Shown here piece after piece: positions 46,729 to 58,339 of a DNA stretch of 64,000 bases. The position numbers were made by a program, and so were the translations under genes. Under the pieces are notes generated by a model. The model was not told the origin of the DNA. It made no database searches and worked only from the letters and a program-made list of their open reading frames with translations. Every line of letters begins with the position of its first letter. Positions within the stretch are counted from its first letter, which is position 1. This DNA comes from Polyporus tsugae. Lineage: Eukaryota; Basidiomycota; Agaricomycetes; Polyporales; Polyporaceae. The stretch is from positions 3,596,001 to 3,660,000 of the forward strand of contig JAHRBS010000004.1 of NCBI GenBank assembly GCA_024305745.1, written 5' to 3'.

Positions 46729-47478
46729 TCACAGTGCACGAATGAAAGAAACTACAGTCGCAGTCGAACCAACAATTAGGCCTAGAGAAGGTATTTACAG
46801 TTTAGCCATCCGCAGACTCTATACGGGAGGTACTCACCGACTAATCCCAGACTGCCAAACAAGGAGTTGCCACCGATGAGGCGCTTTATATTATCAATAT
46901 GTGAGTGACATCGTCTTTGAGTCAATTGCAGGATTATGCACCTTCTTGGGGTCACCGGTCGAGTAGCCGACAGTGTAAAAGATTCTACTGAAGCTCCAAA
47001 CACCGCACAAGGATGCAGCAATCACCGGGTACTGCAATCCGGTAATGAGGGTGCCCGTGAGGATCACAGGGAGAACCTCGAGGGTGTTTTGGTGAGCACC
47101 TGTAGAGACGATCCTTTCAAAACCTCGAGAGGGCGACGACTGCAAACTTCATTGCTTACGCTGCGTGCAGTTAAACTTGAGGGCGGCCAGGTTGGCGGCG
47201 GCCTCCGCTTTCTCGGCATAAACTGCCCAGAACGGTCAACATGCCATACAACGACAACGGATTAACAGGACCATTTACCCTGAGGATAGTCAACCTTAGC
47301 CTCCCTACGGGCCCTGCTGACCCGTACTGTCTGCCATGCAAGGAGCCAGAAGGTGGAAACGACTGCAGCCGCGGGGTACGCAAACCTGTCCAAAACAAGG
47401 CAACAAGATTAGATATGCATGAATCTGACATATGTTCGCATAACCCACTCACTCCTTGGGAAGAACGATGCCGGACAT
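46729..47478 (-). CDS. MGST3: Microsomal glutathione S-transferase 3 (MAPEG family)
   Basis: Six exons: 47478-47453, 47385-47279, 47222-47160, 47099-46942, 46883-46838 and 46781-46729 (150 aa, normal for the family). The MAPEG signature is FNCTQRAHQNTLEVLP, preceded by VRVSRARREAKVDYPQVYAEK and followed by ASLCGVWSFSRIFYTVGYSTGDPKKR. Four membrane helices are expected, including FAYPAAAVVSTFWLLAW and the last LIVGSTATVVSFIRAL. Members are trimeric ER proteins with glutathione transferase/peroxidase activity toward lipid hydroperoxides. Exons of 26-158 nt make this gene almost invisible to simple frame searches. Divergent from RRB1. Confidence 0.93.
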
Positions 47479-48194
47479 TCTTATTTGGCAAGCGAAGGGG
47501 TGCTGGAGGTATAGGAGGGGCTTTGGGGGTAGGAAGCAAGGTGTAGTGGAACGTGCTGCTGGCAGTGTTCACGGGGACGGCTTCTTATATCGGTGGGAGC
47601 AACGATTCCCGGGACCGGAAATCATAGTGGGCCTGACAATGTGTACGCGTCACCGCCGGCAGCAATGGCGGCGCCGGCGGGCTGATCGGTCTATTCAAGC
47701 TCAATTCGGAGTTGCTTAGGCAGAGTGTAGACTTACGTGGCCTATTACACAGGGACAGCCGCGGATAGTCCAGGATGGTCCAGGAGGCTGCGGAGGTCTC
47801 ATGCCGGAGGAGATCGCACACTGGGAGCTTTGACTTTGTTCTTCTGTGCGTTGCTCAAACGTGACGAAGAGTCTGCGAGCGTGCACGGTACCTGCGTCCA
47901 GTCAAGGCTGCCAGAAGAAAGAGCTGGCTGCGTACCGCCTCAGGCTGCCACAATCACAACGACTCGGGGGAACGATGGTGGTTCAGATTGATGCTTTCGT
48001 CAGCCCTCGGCCTCGGCACGCGGGCACGGCAAAGCTTGTGTAACATTGCAATTTGGACTTGATTTGGACAGCAGGGATGAGCGATTCCCGTTCCGTTCGG
48101 AATCTCACATTGGTATCTTGGGCGCCTCCAAAAATTGGTCGCGAAATGATCAGGCGTCTACTACACCCCGATCCTTGCACTCTGCTGCTTCAAA
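47479..48194. other. Divergent MGST3/RRB1 promoter region
   Basis: 716 bp between the MGST3 ATG (minus) and the RRB1 ATG (plus). No coding sequence; promoters of both genes must lie here. No motif cluster recognised. Confidence 0.5.
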
Positions 48195-49902
48195 ATGTCT
48201 AAGCGTTCTGCAACAGAGGTACAGACATCGCCCGAAGGCCAGTTCGAGCCCAGAAAGACCCCACGATCAGAATCGAAAAGGAAGGAGAATGTTGCGGAAG
48301 AAGAAATGGGAGAGTTCGAGGACGGATGGGAGGATGAGTACGAGAGCGACGAGGAGGTCGTCGATGGCCAGCCAGGGAAGCCGGATGATAGTACGTCTTG
48401 CAGTCGAATTACGGTGTCGATATGTCTTTGACCTTCACCCGAAGCTATGGACGTAGACGATGAGGTTATGCCCCCGATCGAGGAGTCCGACGAGCCGCCT
48501 CAGGCACCAGAACCCTTCATCCCCGGAGTCCATAAACTCGGGAAGGACGAGATTCTTGAACCGGACGAATCGGTGTACATCATGCGGCATAACATGACCA
48601 CCAACTGGCCATGTCTTTCATTTGATGTTCTGCGGGACAGCCTTGGGGACCAAAGGCAACGATACCCTGCGACTGCATACATCGTGACCGGAACCCAAGC
48701 GCAAGTCGCCAAGGACAACGAGCTCCATGTATATAAAATGAGCTCATTACAGAAGACACAAAAGGAGAACGGTACGTGTATGTCAGATAACTCCTGCGTC
48801 CTCACTCATGCGCTCGAGAAGACAGCGACGATGAGGACGAAGAAGACGACGAGGCATTGGACGAGGACCCCTTCCTCGAACACCGCTCCGTCCCCCATCT
48901 TGGCAGCATAAACCGCATTCGCGCGCAACCCCTCCCCACATCCTCCCCCCTCCCACCCGTATCGCAACCATACTATGTCGCGAGCTGGGCGGAGACCGGC
49001 AAGGTGCATATATGGGACGTCCGCCCACTAATAGAGGCCCTCGACGTCCCCGGGTACACCGTCGACAAGGCGCGCACGCACACGCCCGCCTTCACCATCG
49101 CCTCGCACGGGCACGCCGAGGGCTTCGCGCTCGACTGGGCCTCGTCCGGCGACGCGAACCCGTCCGCGCTGCGCCTCCTCACGGGCGACACCCACGCGAA
49201 GATCTTCCTGACGACGACGACGCCCACGGGGTTCAACGCGCTCGGCCAGCCGTTCAGCTCGCACACGTCGAGCGTCGAGGACCTGCAGTGGAGCCCGTCC
49301 GAGCCGACTGTGTTCGCGTCGTGCTCCGCGGACCAGAGCGTGCGCGTCTGGGATGTGCGCGCGAGGGGCAGGCAGAGCGTCGCGAGCATCGAGCGTGCGC
49401 ACGAGAGCGACGTGAACGTGATCAGCTGGAACCGCGCGACGACGTACCTTCTGCTCAGCGGTGGGGACGAGGGCGGGATCAAGGTGTGGGACCTGCGGAA
49501 CGTCAAGAAGGCTGGGTAAGAGCTTGCTGCTTTGCCACGTTAGGCATCGGTGCTGATCCTTCGTCTTTCAGTTCCGCGCCTGACCCTTCACCGGTGGCCG
49601 CGTTCACCTGGCACAGCGCACCCATCACCGCCATCGAGTGGCACCCAACCGAAGACTCCATTTTCGCCGCTTCCGGTGCCGACGACCAAGTCACGCTCTG
49701 GGACCTCGCAGTCGAGCAGGACGATGAAGAGACCGGTGCTATGGACACAACCGAGGGCGGGCGCGAGGTGCCCCCTCAACTCCTCTTCGTGCACCAGGGC
49801 CAGAAGGACATCAAGGAGGTCCACTGGCATCCACAGATACCTGGCGCCGTAATCAGCACAGCGTACGACGGGTTCAACATCTTCAAAACGATCTCTGTAT
49901 GA
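48195..49902 (+). CDS. RRB1: Ribosome assembly WD40 protein RRB1 (GRWD1)
   Basis: Exons 48195-48390, 48445-48771, 48822-49515 and 49572-49902 (515 aa; yeast Rrb1 is 511). The acidic N-terminus ([20 protein letters not shown]) and the CAF1C/RbAp-type binding motif ([20 protein letters not shown]) precede [19 protein letters not shown] and a WD40 propeller with [24 protein letters not shown] and VTLWDLAV repeats. RRB1 is the dedicated chaperone of ribosomal protein L3 (uL3) in the nucleus and supports early 60S assembly. A second acidic loop ([16 protein letters not shown]) follows exon 2. Together with RRP1 it gives two 60S assembly factors in this window, not adjacent. Confidence 0.96.
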
Positions 49903-50191
49903 TCGATCTGCTTGTGTTTTTTTCGAGCCGCCTGTGTTTCCTGCTACCCTTGTTATTTGTTGCTTGTATTGCCGGCGGTGTCATTGACAATCATTGTAGC
50001 ATGCCATATCAACCCTTTGTCGCAGGGTACAACGTAGGATTTGGATCCAGAGTAAGTGTGTTCTGTATGATACACATGCGTGCATTGGATTATGAATCTA
50101 GGGGCCAACGTCCGATCTCGATGGCGTCATGTAGCAAGAAAGTCAGAGTCCGTCATGGTCTTGGAGGTCAGGGCACGAACACCTGAACGCG

Positions 50192-51531
50192 TCAGTACAT
50201 GGAGCTCGAGTTGTTGCCCTTCGGTGAGCGGATCTGCATAGCGAGGCTTGTTAGAGATGCGCTCTTTGATCGGACATGGCGGATACAGGGTTACCTTTTC
50301 TATGTTCTTATGAAGAATATCCGTCAGAACAGCATAGATGGAGAGCAGGTCGTGAAGGTTCTGGCGTGCAACGTATATTTGCTTCTCATCATGTTCCTTC
50401 AACGCAAGCTGCAATACATGGGGCTGATGAGCAAGTGGCGCGAGAAAAATGGGGACGTGTCCGTACAGCGTAATCTTCAAGATTTGGGTACTTCATAATC
50501 TTGCTGCAGATCTTCGCGCGAGTTAGATAATTTTGACGAGCTGCATCTCGGAGGTTGTATGCGCTTTCCTGCGAGCGGTGCAACTCTGACAGGACATCTA
50601 TGACGCACGTCTTGTTAGTGCAGACGAGGCATGAGGGTTGAGAAGCAGGAACCTTCTTGAATCTGAACGCCTGTGGTGCGCTGTAAGCCACGGCATCTAT
50701 GGGTGGAAAGATGAGAACATACCGAAATTATCTCCGCTTGATAATATTGTCAGCAAGGGCGGTAAGTCAAGGATCAGAGAGGACATACTCTTCGATCCTA
50801 CGAGACCAAAGTGGTGAATAAAATGATTCCGCCAGTGTGTCCTACATCACTTACTTAGGCATCGACAGATTAATCCACAGCTTGACCTTGTCCTATAGAT
50901 TATGTTATAGTCTCACGTGAATGAAAAGATAGCTTAGTGCTTACACAGAGCTCGGCGAGGGTTTGGCATTCTCCCTTCAGCTGCTCGTGGAGGGCACCAA
51001 TGTGTTTGTTCGCCACCATGGCGCTGGGGTTTTTCGCGTGCTTGGTTTCAGTGTGGATTATGCCATTAACGGCATCTCCGCTGTCCAACTTCCGTTTCTT
51101 CGGCTCGGGCTCCGCCGACGGTACGGGTGAGGGGTAGACGGTGCTGTCTGTCGTCTTTGGGGCATGCGAGATATGAAACGGCGAGCTGGCGTCATATGTC
51201 GACTCGATGAGCTTTTGGAGCTCACTGACAGTTGTTCGTGAGAAAGTAAATGTGTGTTCGGGGTTGGAAGGGACTTACAGAACCTGTTGTGGCTGAGGCG
51301 TTAATAGTAAGCCACAGGAGATTCAGGATGACGTACCTTGTTGGGAAACGTCTTAAATACGACCTCCTCCGCAACTACTCCAGATGAATTACGGAATGCC
51401 TGATGGAAATGCAAGGAACGCGACCGAGTCTGAGCTCAGCTACGCGTCGCCCTTGCGGGCTGGATGACCGGAAGTGTACACACGTCTAGTTGCTTCTTGG
51501 TATCCTTGTCCAATATAACTTTGAAAGACAT
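50192..51531 (-). CDS. PSME3: Proteasome activator PA28 (REG-gamma/PSME3 type)
   Basis: Eleven exons: 51531-51484, 51399-51337, 51283-51279, 51224-50945, 50892-50855, 50797-50789, 50736-50723, 50670-50653, 50597-50467, 50408-50295 and 50233-50192. They sum to exactly 253 aa (human PSME3 is 254). The 5-, 9-, 14- and 18-nt exons are needed to keep frame and spell the family motifs. Features: basic PEPKKRKLDSGD linker (nuclear signal), LAELCDKVKLWINLSMP, the activation loop KIEDGDNFGVQIQED and the C-terminus NNSSSMY, which docks into the 20S alpha ring. It forms a heptameric ring that opens the 20S proteasome without ubiquitin or ATP. Divergent from TAF1. Confidence 0.95.
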
Positions 51532-51942
51532 TATGGCGGACACAGTTAGGTCGTTTGACAGTACAAGTGAGCAGCAGGGTGTCAGGGGCGGAGGCGGGGG
51601 GTGGTGGCGGAAGGAGACCAGGACGGGACTTTGGTCGCAGTCGGACGCGTACGTGAACGACCTGCGGCGGTCTGCGGAGGCGCCCATATGCTGATCTCGA
51701 TCGTGACTCCCACGTGGTGGTTAAGCGCCTACGCCTCCGACGCGAGTTCGCCAGTACTGTACTTGTCACTTGACTCCCGACTTCACTCAGTCTCGGTCTC
51801 TCGGATCGTGGCCACCCTCGCAGCGACTTGGTCTTTTCCTCGCCCACAACTCCTCTCTCTGTATCCTCTGCTTGTCTTACACAACACTCCCTGTCACTCT
51901 GTTTGGGTCGCGTCGTCACTTGAGCTACTTTGCACTACTTGC
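51532..51942. promoter_or_regulatory. Divergent PA28/TAF1 promoter
   Basis: 411 bp between two opposite ATGs; includes an E-box CACGTG at 51711-51716 near the middle and a pyrimidine-rich stretch before TAF1. Motif use is inferred. Confidence 0.45.
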
Positions 51943-54900
51943 CATGGCTGGTCAGGTAAATGTACCCCATCTCCTATAGTTGCAAGCTTTCTAACGCGTT
52001 CCTTGTAGGAGGAGGACAGCGTCATCGCCACCTTGACCGGCTTCTCGCTAGACAACGTTCTCTCTGGACTCGACCTGCCGACCGGACCCGGTCTCTCTAA
52101 CAAACTCGGCATATCCGGGGTCCCCTCTCTCAGCGCGAAACAGATATACAGCGACAGATGGGATGAAGACGAGGAGGTCGTTGGGCCAGGAGAGGGTGAG
52201 GATTGGGAGGACGAGGTTGATAGGGAGCTGGCAGAGGAGGGAGACGAACAGCCTGGGCCAGTCAAGATGGAGGTCGAGTCTCCCCTAGTCGGCCACAAGC
52301 AAAAACGGACACGAATCATACGGAGGCTCGTCGAGCGACCAAAGACCGTATACGAGCGATTCCCCACATTTGAGAAGGACAAGGTCCTTGACTTTACAGA
52401 GCTATTCAAGGGTGTCACTGTCCACAAATCTCGAATATCCAAACGACCCTTCACTGGTTTGTGCTTCCTGTCAATCGTATACTGTCTACCGTCAGAGCTG
52501 AGATTCACAAATTTCTCGCCAGTGGAGTCTGTGTATCCAAGAAAGAAGGATGTCCCGAAGAACTTCCTCCAGACTATCGTCGGGGATGCTGAACGCCAGG
52601 TGGAGAGTAAGCGAGTAGAGCAGGTAGTGGCGTCAGGAGACGTCGAATCAGATCTCAGGCGGGCTCTTCAGGTATGTATGTTGTTCCGGACTATTATTCG
52701 ATATCCTTAACCACAACATCAGGCTCGGGAAACAACTGATGGATTGGCGTCGCTCCCGTTCGACGACCGTTCGTTCGACCTAGTTAATATCACGAATTGG
52801 GACGAGCAGATTATCTGGGAAGCGGATGACGATGCTGTGGCCCCTACCGCTCCCCCGGAAAACCACCTTACCACCCCAATCAACAAGACTCTCGAGTCTG
52901 GCCTTTGGACTCAAAGCATAATTTGGGACTCGCGCGAGCCGTTCCGAGACTTCACTCAACTAGAGTTGCACGAGCAAGATATGATGCAGGAGGACAGACA
53001 ACCAGGTGAGTCGACCTCGTAAAAAGATGATGTAAATAGTAATAGTCATCATATATACTGTCGCAGCGCAAGAGGTCGCTCGTCCACGCAAGCGGTTGCG
53101 GACAGACAATCAGCCAAAGGACAAGTTCAATGTCTCCAACGATCAATTCTACGAGGTGTCGAAGGAAGGTGGCCGCCATCGGGTTCGTCAAACCTTTGGA
53201 CAGCTCGTCGTCGAGCACGCATATCCTTCGCAGAAGTTACAGCTCCCTTTCGTAAGCGGTTTCACATGTTACATCTCCACATACTGACCTCTGTTGCAGT
53301 ACAAGACTCGGCTATCGAAACAAGAAGCACGCTCCTTCCATCGCCCTGCCCTCCAATTCCCTCTGAACATCGAGATCCACTTCAGCAAGGTTCGGACAGC
53401 AAAGAAGAAGAAAGACAGAGCAGGACGCAAGGTCGGGAAAGGTGGCGATATCGGCGAGGGCTTGCACCGGACCGGCGATCTCAGCTTGCGCGATACCAGC
53501 AATTTCGTGCTATGGGAGTTCTCAGAGGAACACCCGCCCATCATTTCCAACTTCGGTATGGGGAGCATCCTTGTTAACTACTACCGGAAGAAGAACGAGA
53601 AAGACGATCATATACCAAAGGTGCGCAGCGCGAAGTGTCTTTTTGAATTAACCACCTGGCTCACGCTTTGGTAGTATGACCTTGGAGAGCCCATCGTGAT
53701 CGAACCTCAAGATGAGTCGCCGTTCATGAAGTTCGGTTCCGTCTACCCTGGCCAGACGGTCCCATCGTTGTACAACAACCTCCTTCGAGCTCCGTTGTTC
53801 CGACATAAGGCATATGGCACAGACTTCCTAGTTATCCGGTAAGTCGTTAAAAGGCACTCGTTTTCGCATACATGAGGCTAATTGGCAGCAGAACGAGCAC
53901 GAAGGGGGAAACGAAGTGCTACATCCGAGAGATCTCCAACCTCTTCGTGGTCGGGCAGACGTATCCCATTACGGAAGTCCCGGGACCCCATTCGCGTAAG
54001 ATCACCAACACGATCAAACAGCGCCTACAAATCATTGCCTTCAAACTACTCCAGAAGAGCACCGAGCAGCGACTCAAGATCTCTCGCTTGATGAAGTACT
54101 TCCCCGATCAGAACGAGCTGCAGATGCGACAACGTCTCAAGGTACCTACGTTTCTGTCGTTGTCAGAAATAAATTCATTTAACGCTTCTTTGTTCTATTA
54201 GGAATTCATGGAGTACCACCGACGAGGACCGCACCAGGGCTTCTGGCGCCTGAAAGGCACCTGGAGCATTCCTTCGGATTCCGACATGCTCAAGATGGTC
54301 ACGCCTGAGCAAGTTGTCCTGTCTGAGAGCATGCAGGTCGGGCAGCGCCACCTTCAGGACTTGGGCTACAGCTACAACGGCGAGGTGGCTGAAGAGGACG
54401 AGGGCAACCTTTCGATCGAACAGCAGCTCGCCCCGTGGATCACGACGAAGAACTTTTTGTTCGCCACCCAAGCGAAGGCGATGCTTAAGCTCCACGGCGA
54501 AGGTGACCCAAGCGGCCGTGGGGAGGCGTTCAGCTTCATCCGTGTCTCCATGAAGGACATCTTTGTGAAGGCTGGGGAGGATTACGAGCAGAAACTCGGT
54601 ATGTCGCTGGCACGTTTGCCATCCGCCTGTATGCTAACAAGCGCCCAGCCGAGGCGGAGAGCCGTCCGAAGTCCGCGCACAGGTATAATGTTGCGGAGCA
54701 GCAGCAGATATACAAGTCCGAGGTCGAGCGTATCTGGAAGGCGCAGTTTGACTCTCTCAGCCGCAAGGACGAGCCCGACCTCTCGGAGGACGAGGAAGAG
54801 AAGAAGCCGCTGGTGGACAAGAAGCCGCAGCGCAAGCAGTCGGTTATGTTCGAGGGATACACTCCGGCGCACTCGCCCATGCCGCACGCGGAGACCCCAG

Positions 54901-55863
54901 CGCCGATGTCTCCAACGTACAGCCGGGCGTCATCGCTGGCGCGAGATATCGTGCGTGACGGGAGCCTGGGGCCGGACGCGAGGAGGGTGCTCAGGATCAA
55001 GCGGTTGGTTGGGGGCGAGTGGCAGACAGAGATCGTCCGCGACACCGCGGTCATCCAGGCTTACGTGAAGAAGAGGCAGACGATCGAAGAGGAGAACACC
55101 ACCGCTGACGCCCTGGCGCCGACCGGGGACGCTGACCGGGACAGACGAGCAAAGAAGAGGTACGTCGAACCCCCGCTGCTGCGGCCGTGTCCTTCGCGTC
55201 AGTCAGCACGACCGATGCTGACATGTTGTGTGACGCGTGCAGGATCGAAGAGGAAATTGCACGGATGAAAAAGAACCAGGAACGTCGTCTGCACAGGAAG
55301 AATGCGAAGATTGTCAAGGAGGGCGGCACGCCGCTCCAACTTAACCGCCCCATCAAGCCCGACACCACTGTAAGCTGCATCCCGTGGCGTCCCCCCCATC
55401 CTCGTGTACACTTACGCCTTGCCTTTTCCAGCGTCGTTGCGGGCATTGCGGCCAGATGGGACACATGAGTAAGCCTCCGTACCGGGTACCTTCGATCTTC
55501 CGTACTTGCTGATTGCACCCTGCTCTTCTCTCAGAAACGAACCGCAAGTGCCCTCGCTGGGCTGAGTTCAACCAAGGCACCCCGCCCCTGCCCACACCCT
55601 CGGCAGCGTCCCCATCCGCAACAACATCGCCGACAGGCACAGGCAACTTCAACTTTGGGACTGGGTCTGGATCCGAGAACCTCCTCTCGCCCGGGACCGC
55701 GAACTCGCTGCGCCCGGGGCCCTCGCTCAGCTTCCCCGGCTCCCATGGGCCGTCGCCACTCGCGACGAGTCCGCCGATGGTGCCGATGGACGAGGACGAG
55801 GACGAGGTGCCTGCGACGCCGTCGGGTACGCCCAAGCTCAAGCTGACGCTCAAGAAGTCGTAG
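51943..55863 (+). CDS. TAF1: Transcription initiation factor TFIID subunit 1 (TAF1)
   Basis: Thirteen exons: 51943-51954, 52009-52456, 52523-52671, 52723-53005, 53067-53251, 53300-53620, 53675-53838, 53892-54141, 54202-54598, 54649-55159, 55243-55369, 55432-55468 and 55535-55863 (1070 aa; yeast Taf1 is 1066). The N-terminal TAND-like region (LTGFSLDNVLSGLDLP) is acidic. The central DUF3591 core includes NFVLWEFSEEHPPIISNFGMG, DFLVIR ... CYIREI, FMEYHRRGPHQGFWRLK and the winged-helix part, which bind TAF7 and promoter DNA. A C-terminal zinc knuckle follows (RRCGHCGQMGHMKTNRKCP). No bromodomain is present, as in other fungi. Exon 8 has a GCAGCAG tandem acceptor (53889 or 53892). The 66-nt intron 52457-52522 is in frame and stop-free. 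Confidence 0.95.
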
Positions 55864-57057
55864 TCGTAACCTTGTGCGGTCTTCGCCCGGGCGTGCTGGG
55901 CCCCTGCGCAGGAACTCAAGCCTGCCACCTGCCCTTGGCGTCGTTCACGCTGTCATGGTTTTGAATTTCTGCTCAGACCGGGACATGCATGCATTCGTTA
56001 CTATATGGATCGGGATCCGGGACCTGCTATGTCGTGCTGTACATTATCCTACTTCATTGTCATGCTGTCATACTGTAGCTATAGTGCTTGTGGTCACGCT
56101 GGTAATCAATTTTCGCCGCCGCAAAAAGCGTACACAAGGTGCGGTGCGTGTGCGACCCCTCGGCCCAAAACCTTCGCCATCCATCAACGAGAAGCTCGAG
56201 TCGTCGCGCAACTCCATTCCGCCGGCACTCCGTCGGCGACTGCGCTGGGCCCCAGCGGCGTTACTCGCAGAGCCATGCACGGTCGTCGTACAAGAACAAC
56301 GCGGACGGGTATTTTTGGGCGTGGGTGCCGAGCAGCGACGTCGACGGGGTGGAGGCACCCTTTTCTTTTCGTAGAAGCGCCGTAACGAGCGACGGCCTAT
56401 TGGCCGTGGGTGCGTCCGCATTATCCGCACGTAACCACAGCGTGCCGGCGGCCGCGACGACAGGAAGTTGTGGCTTCGCGGTGTGAGTACCGTACTGACT
56501 GTATGAGCATGTAAGCTCGAAAAATTAATGGCGCGCGATGCGCGGGGGTTACCGGCCGGTCGGAAGCGTGTCGATGCCGATATGTGTACATAGCGTTCCG
56601 TGCCTTGCATGGGTGCGGGTGTAGGTCTCATGCGTGGACGTCAGGTCGGGACTGGACTGGAGGAGCCATCTCGTCAAGATAACGTTCGAGGGTGCAGCCG
56701 TGGGCCGTGTGCACGGTGTTCCCGGCGCTCAGGTACGGTGCGAATGCGTGGTGTGGGAGCACGAGTCCTTTAAGTGGATGCGGATGGTCCGAAGGTCGGT
56801 TTTGTTCCGCGAAAGCAGCGTCTGTGCCACCGTGTCCTCAAACTTGGTTAGATGAGAGACGGGTAAGATTAGACCTTGAGACCTGGGGAGGGGTCGGCGT
56901 GCATGGGACTTGGGCTAGGAAGAAAACGGCGGGGAATAGTCGTAGCGCTGATCGTTCCGGGCTCCTGCGTGGAACAGCTCCCTCGAGGCTCGGGGGTGAC
57001 AAAACGAGCTCGCCACGGAGCCGCTCGCGACGCAGGGTGTATGCGGCGATATGTCTT
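55864..57057. other. Intergenic downstream of TAF1
   Basis: 1.2 kb without recognisable coding sequence on either strand. The left part should be the TAF1 3' UTR. Scattered Arg-rich open frames are typical of GC-rich noncoding DNA and have no start or splice context. Confidence 0.55.
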
Positions 57058-58294
57058 GCCAAGCCGGTGGCAGCCGGTCACCGAGCACGTTGCAAAATTG
57101 CGGTGCGTTTCGGGCGAGTAGATCCCGGGCGCCAAGAGGAGAGATCTTGATCTAGACTGGCGATCATGGACGAGGGGGAGATGGGCTTGGCACACTTGGT
57201 AGAGTTAAACATGGGATTGAGAGACACAAACCTTGTTTGGGCTCCTTACGTTACCCCGTCCGCAACCGTCCTAGCTCCAGGAGGCATTCGCAAGGCCGCA
57301 TCGCACGAGTCTCCGCCAAGGGTGGCCTGAGACCGCCTGTCGTATTGCGTGCTATGCTGGCCTTCCAAAATGGCTCTCCGACTGGACCCTATCGGGGTGG
57401 TGGACGCGGAAACAAACGTGTGAACGGGATGAGTGTGCGCTGATGACAAGTCCCGAGGTGGCGCTAAGTGTGCCATAATGATGGAATCTGCATAGATTTT
57501 CCACAACGACCAGTGAGTGTGCCATCCCGAGTGACTCCGTAGCGCTGCTGGTGACACACCTTCCTTCTCTTCTCCGTTCTTCTGCGATACTCACCACAAC
57601 CTCGGTGCGGTTGACCACAGTCTCACGAATTGTTCCGGTGAATGGGCCGAGGACGCTTGGTACGTCGGCCGTGGAGGATTGTGCGGAAAGGTAACAGGCA
57701 CGTTTCCAACATAGTGGGTGTTGCCAGGTGTTGGCCCCTCTACCCAGCGTGAGCGATCGGGATGGTGGTGCGTCTGTGGCTAATTGAGTGGCCGAGACGA
57801 GGAAGAGTGACGGACGACATGTGGAAGTTCGAACAGGATCAAAGAGGCCATTTTGCAGCGAAGTCGGGTGCCGACGGAAGAAGAGCGAGGAAGAATGCTC
57901 CTTGCGGGCTGCGCTGGAAGGACCTGGCGACGTCAGAGGTTGGTGATCGAGAAGGGAAGGGCGACGCTTGGCAAATGTGGCTTGGCGAAGAATGTATGCA
58001 CCGCTCGGAGAGGACTTGGCAAGTTAAGCTTTGGTCGGGACCGACATCTGGGCAGGCCACGGTGACGAACGAGCGGCGGGGTGGAATGCGGTGGCTGTTG
58101 GATGGTGGTGGTGGATGGGATCCGAGGCCTAGGGTGCAAAAGGACCGAGAGTGGAGAGGTGCGCAGCAGTTGCAGCCTCGGACTCCGGAGGGAGTGGTAG
58201 AGTGGCAGTGGGAGGAGGGCGCCTGTTACATAATGTGTGCCAAGGGGAGCCAAGAGCGAGGGGAGAAAAGTCTTGGCATAAACTGCTTGCCAAG
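57058..58294 (+). promoter_or_regulatory. PacC binding-site cluster upstream of pacC
   Basis: PacC recognises GCCARG. Exact GCCAAG hexamers occur at 57058, 57131, 57315, 58239, 58249 and 58289, and its complement CTTGGC at 57186, 57967, 57981, 58015 and 58272; GCCAGG occurs at 57723 and its complement at 57923. Eleven GCCAAG-type sites in ~1.24 kb compare with about 0.6 expected at equal base frequencies. The tightest groups are 57967-58020 and 58239-58294, the latter ending 46 bp before the pacC ATG. This predicts autoregulation by ambient pH. Sites are seen directly; function is inferred from the known PacC specificity. Confidence 0.75.
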
Positions 58295-58339
58295 AGATCG
58301 ACATCGGCGACAGAGCTTAAGAGACTATCCGCCTCGGCC

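Noticed and set aside
49012..49902. 296-codon alternative frame over RRB1
   Set aside because: Its first part is an Arg/Pro-rich shadow of the WD40 exon; only its last part is the real RRB1 exon 4.
56068..56631. Minus-strand open frame of 187 codons between TAF1 and pacC
   Set aside because: Arg/Ser/Pro-rich composition, no domain, no splice context, no plausible promoter arrangement.
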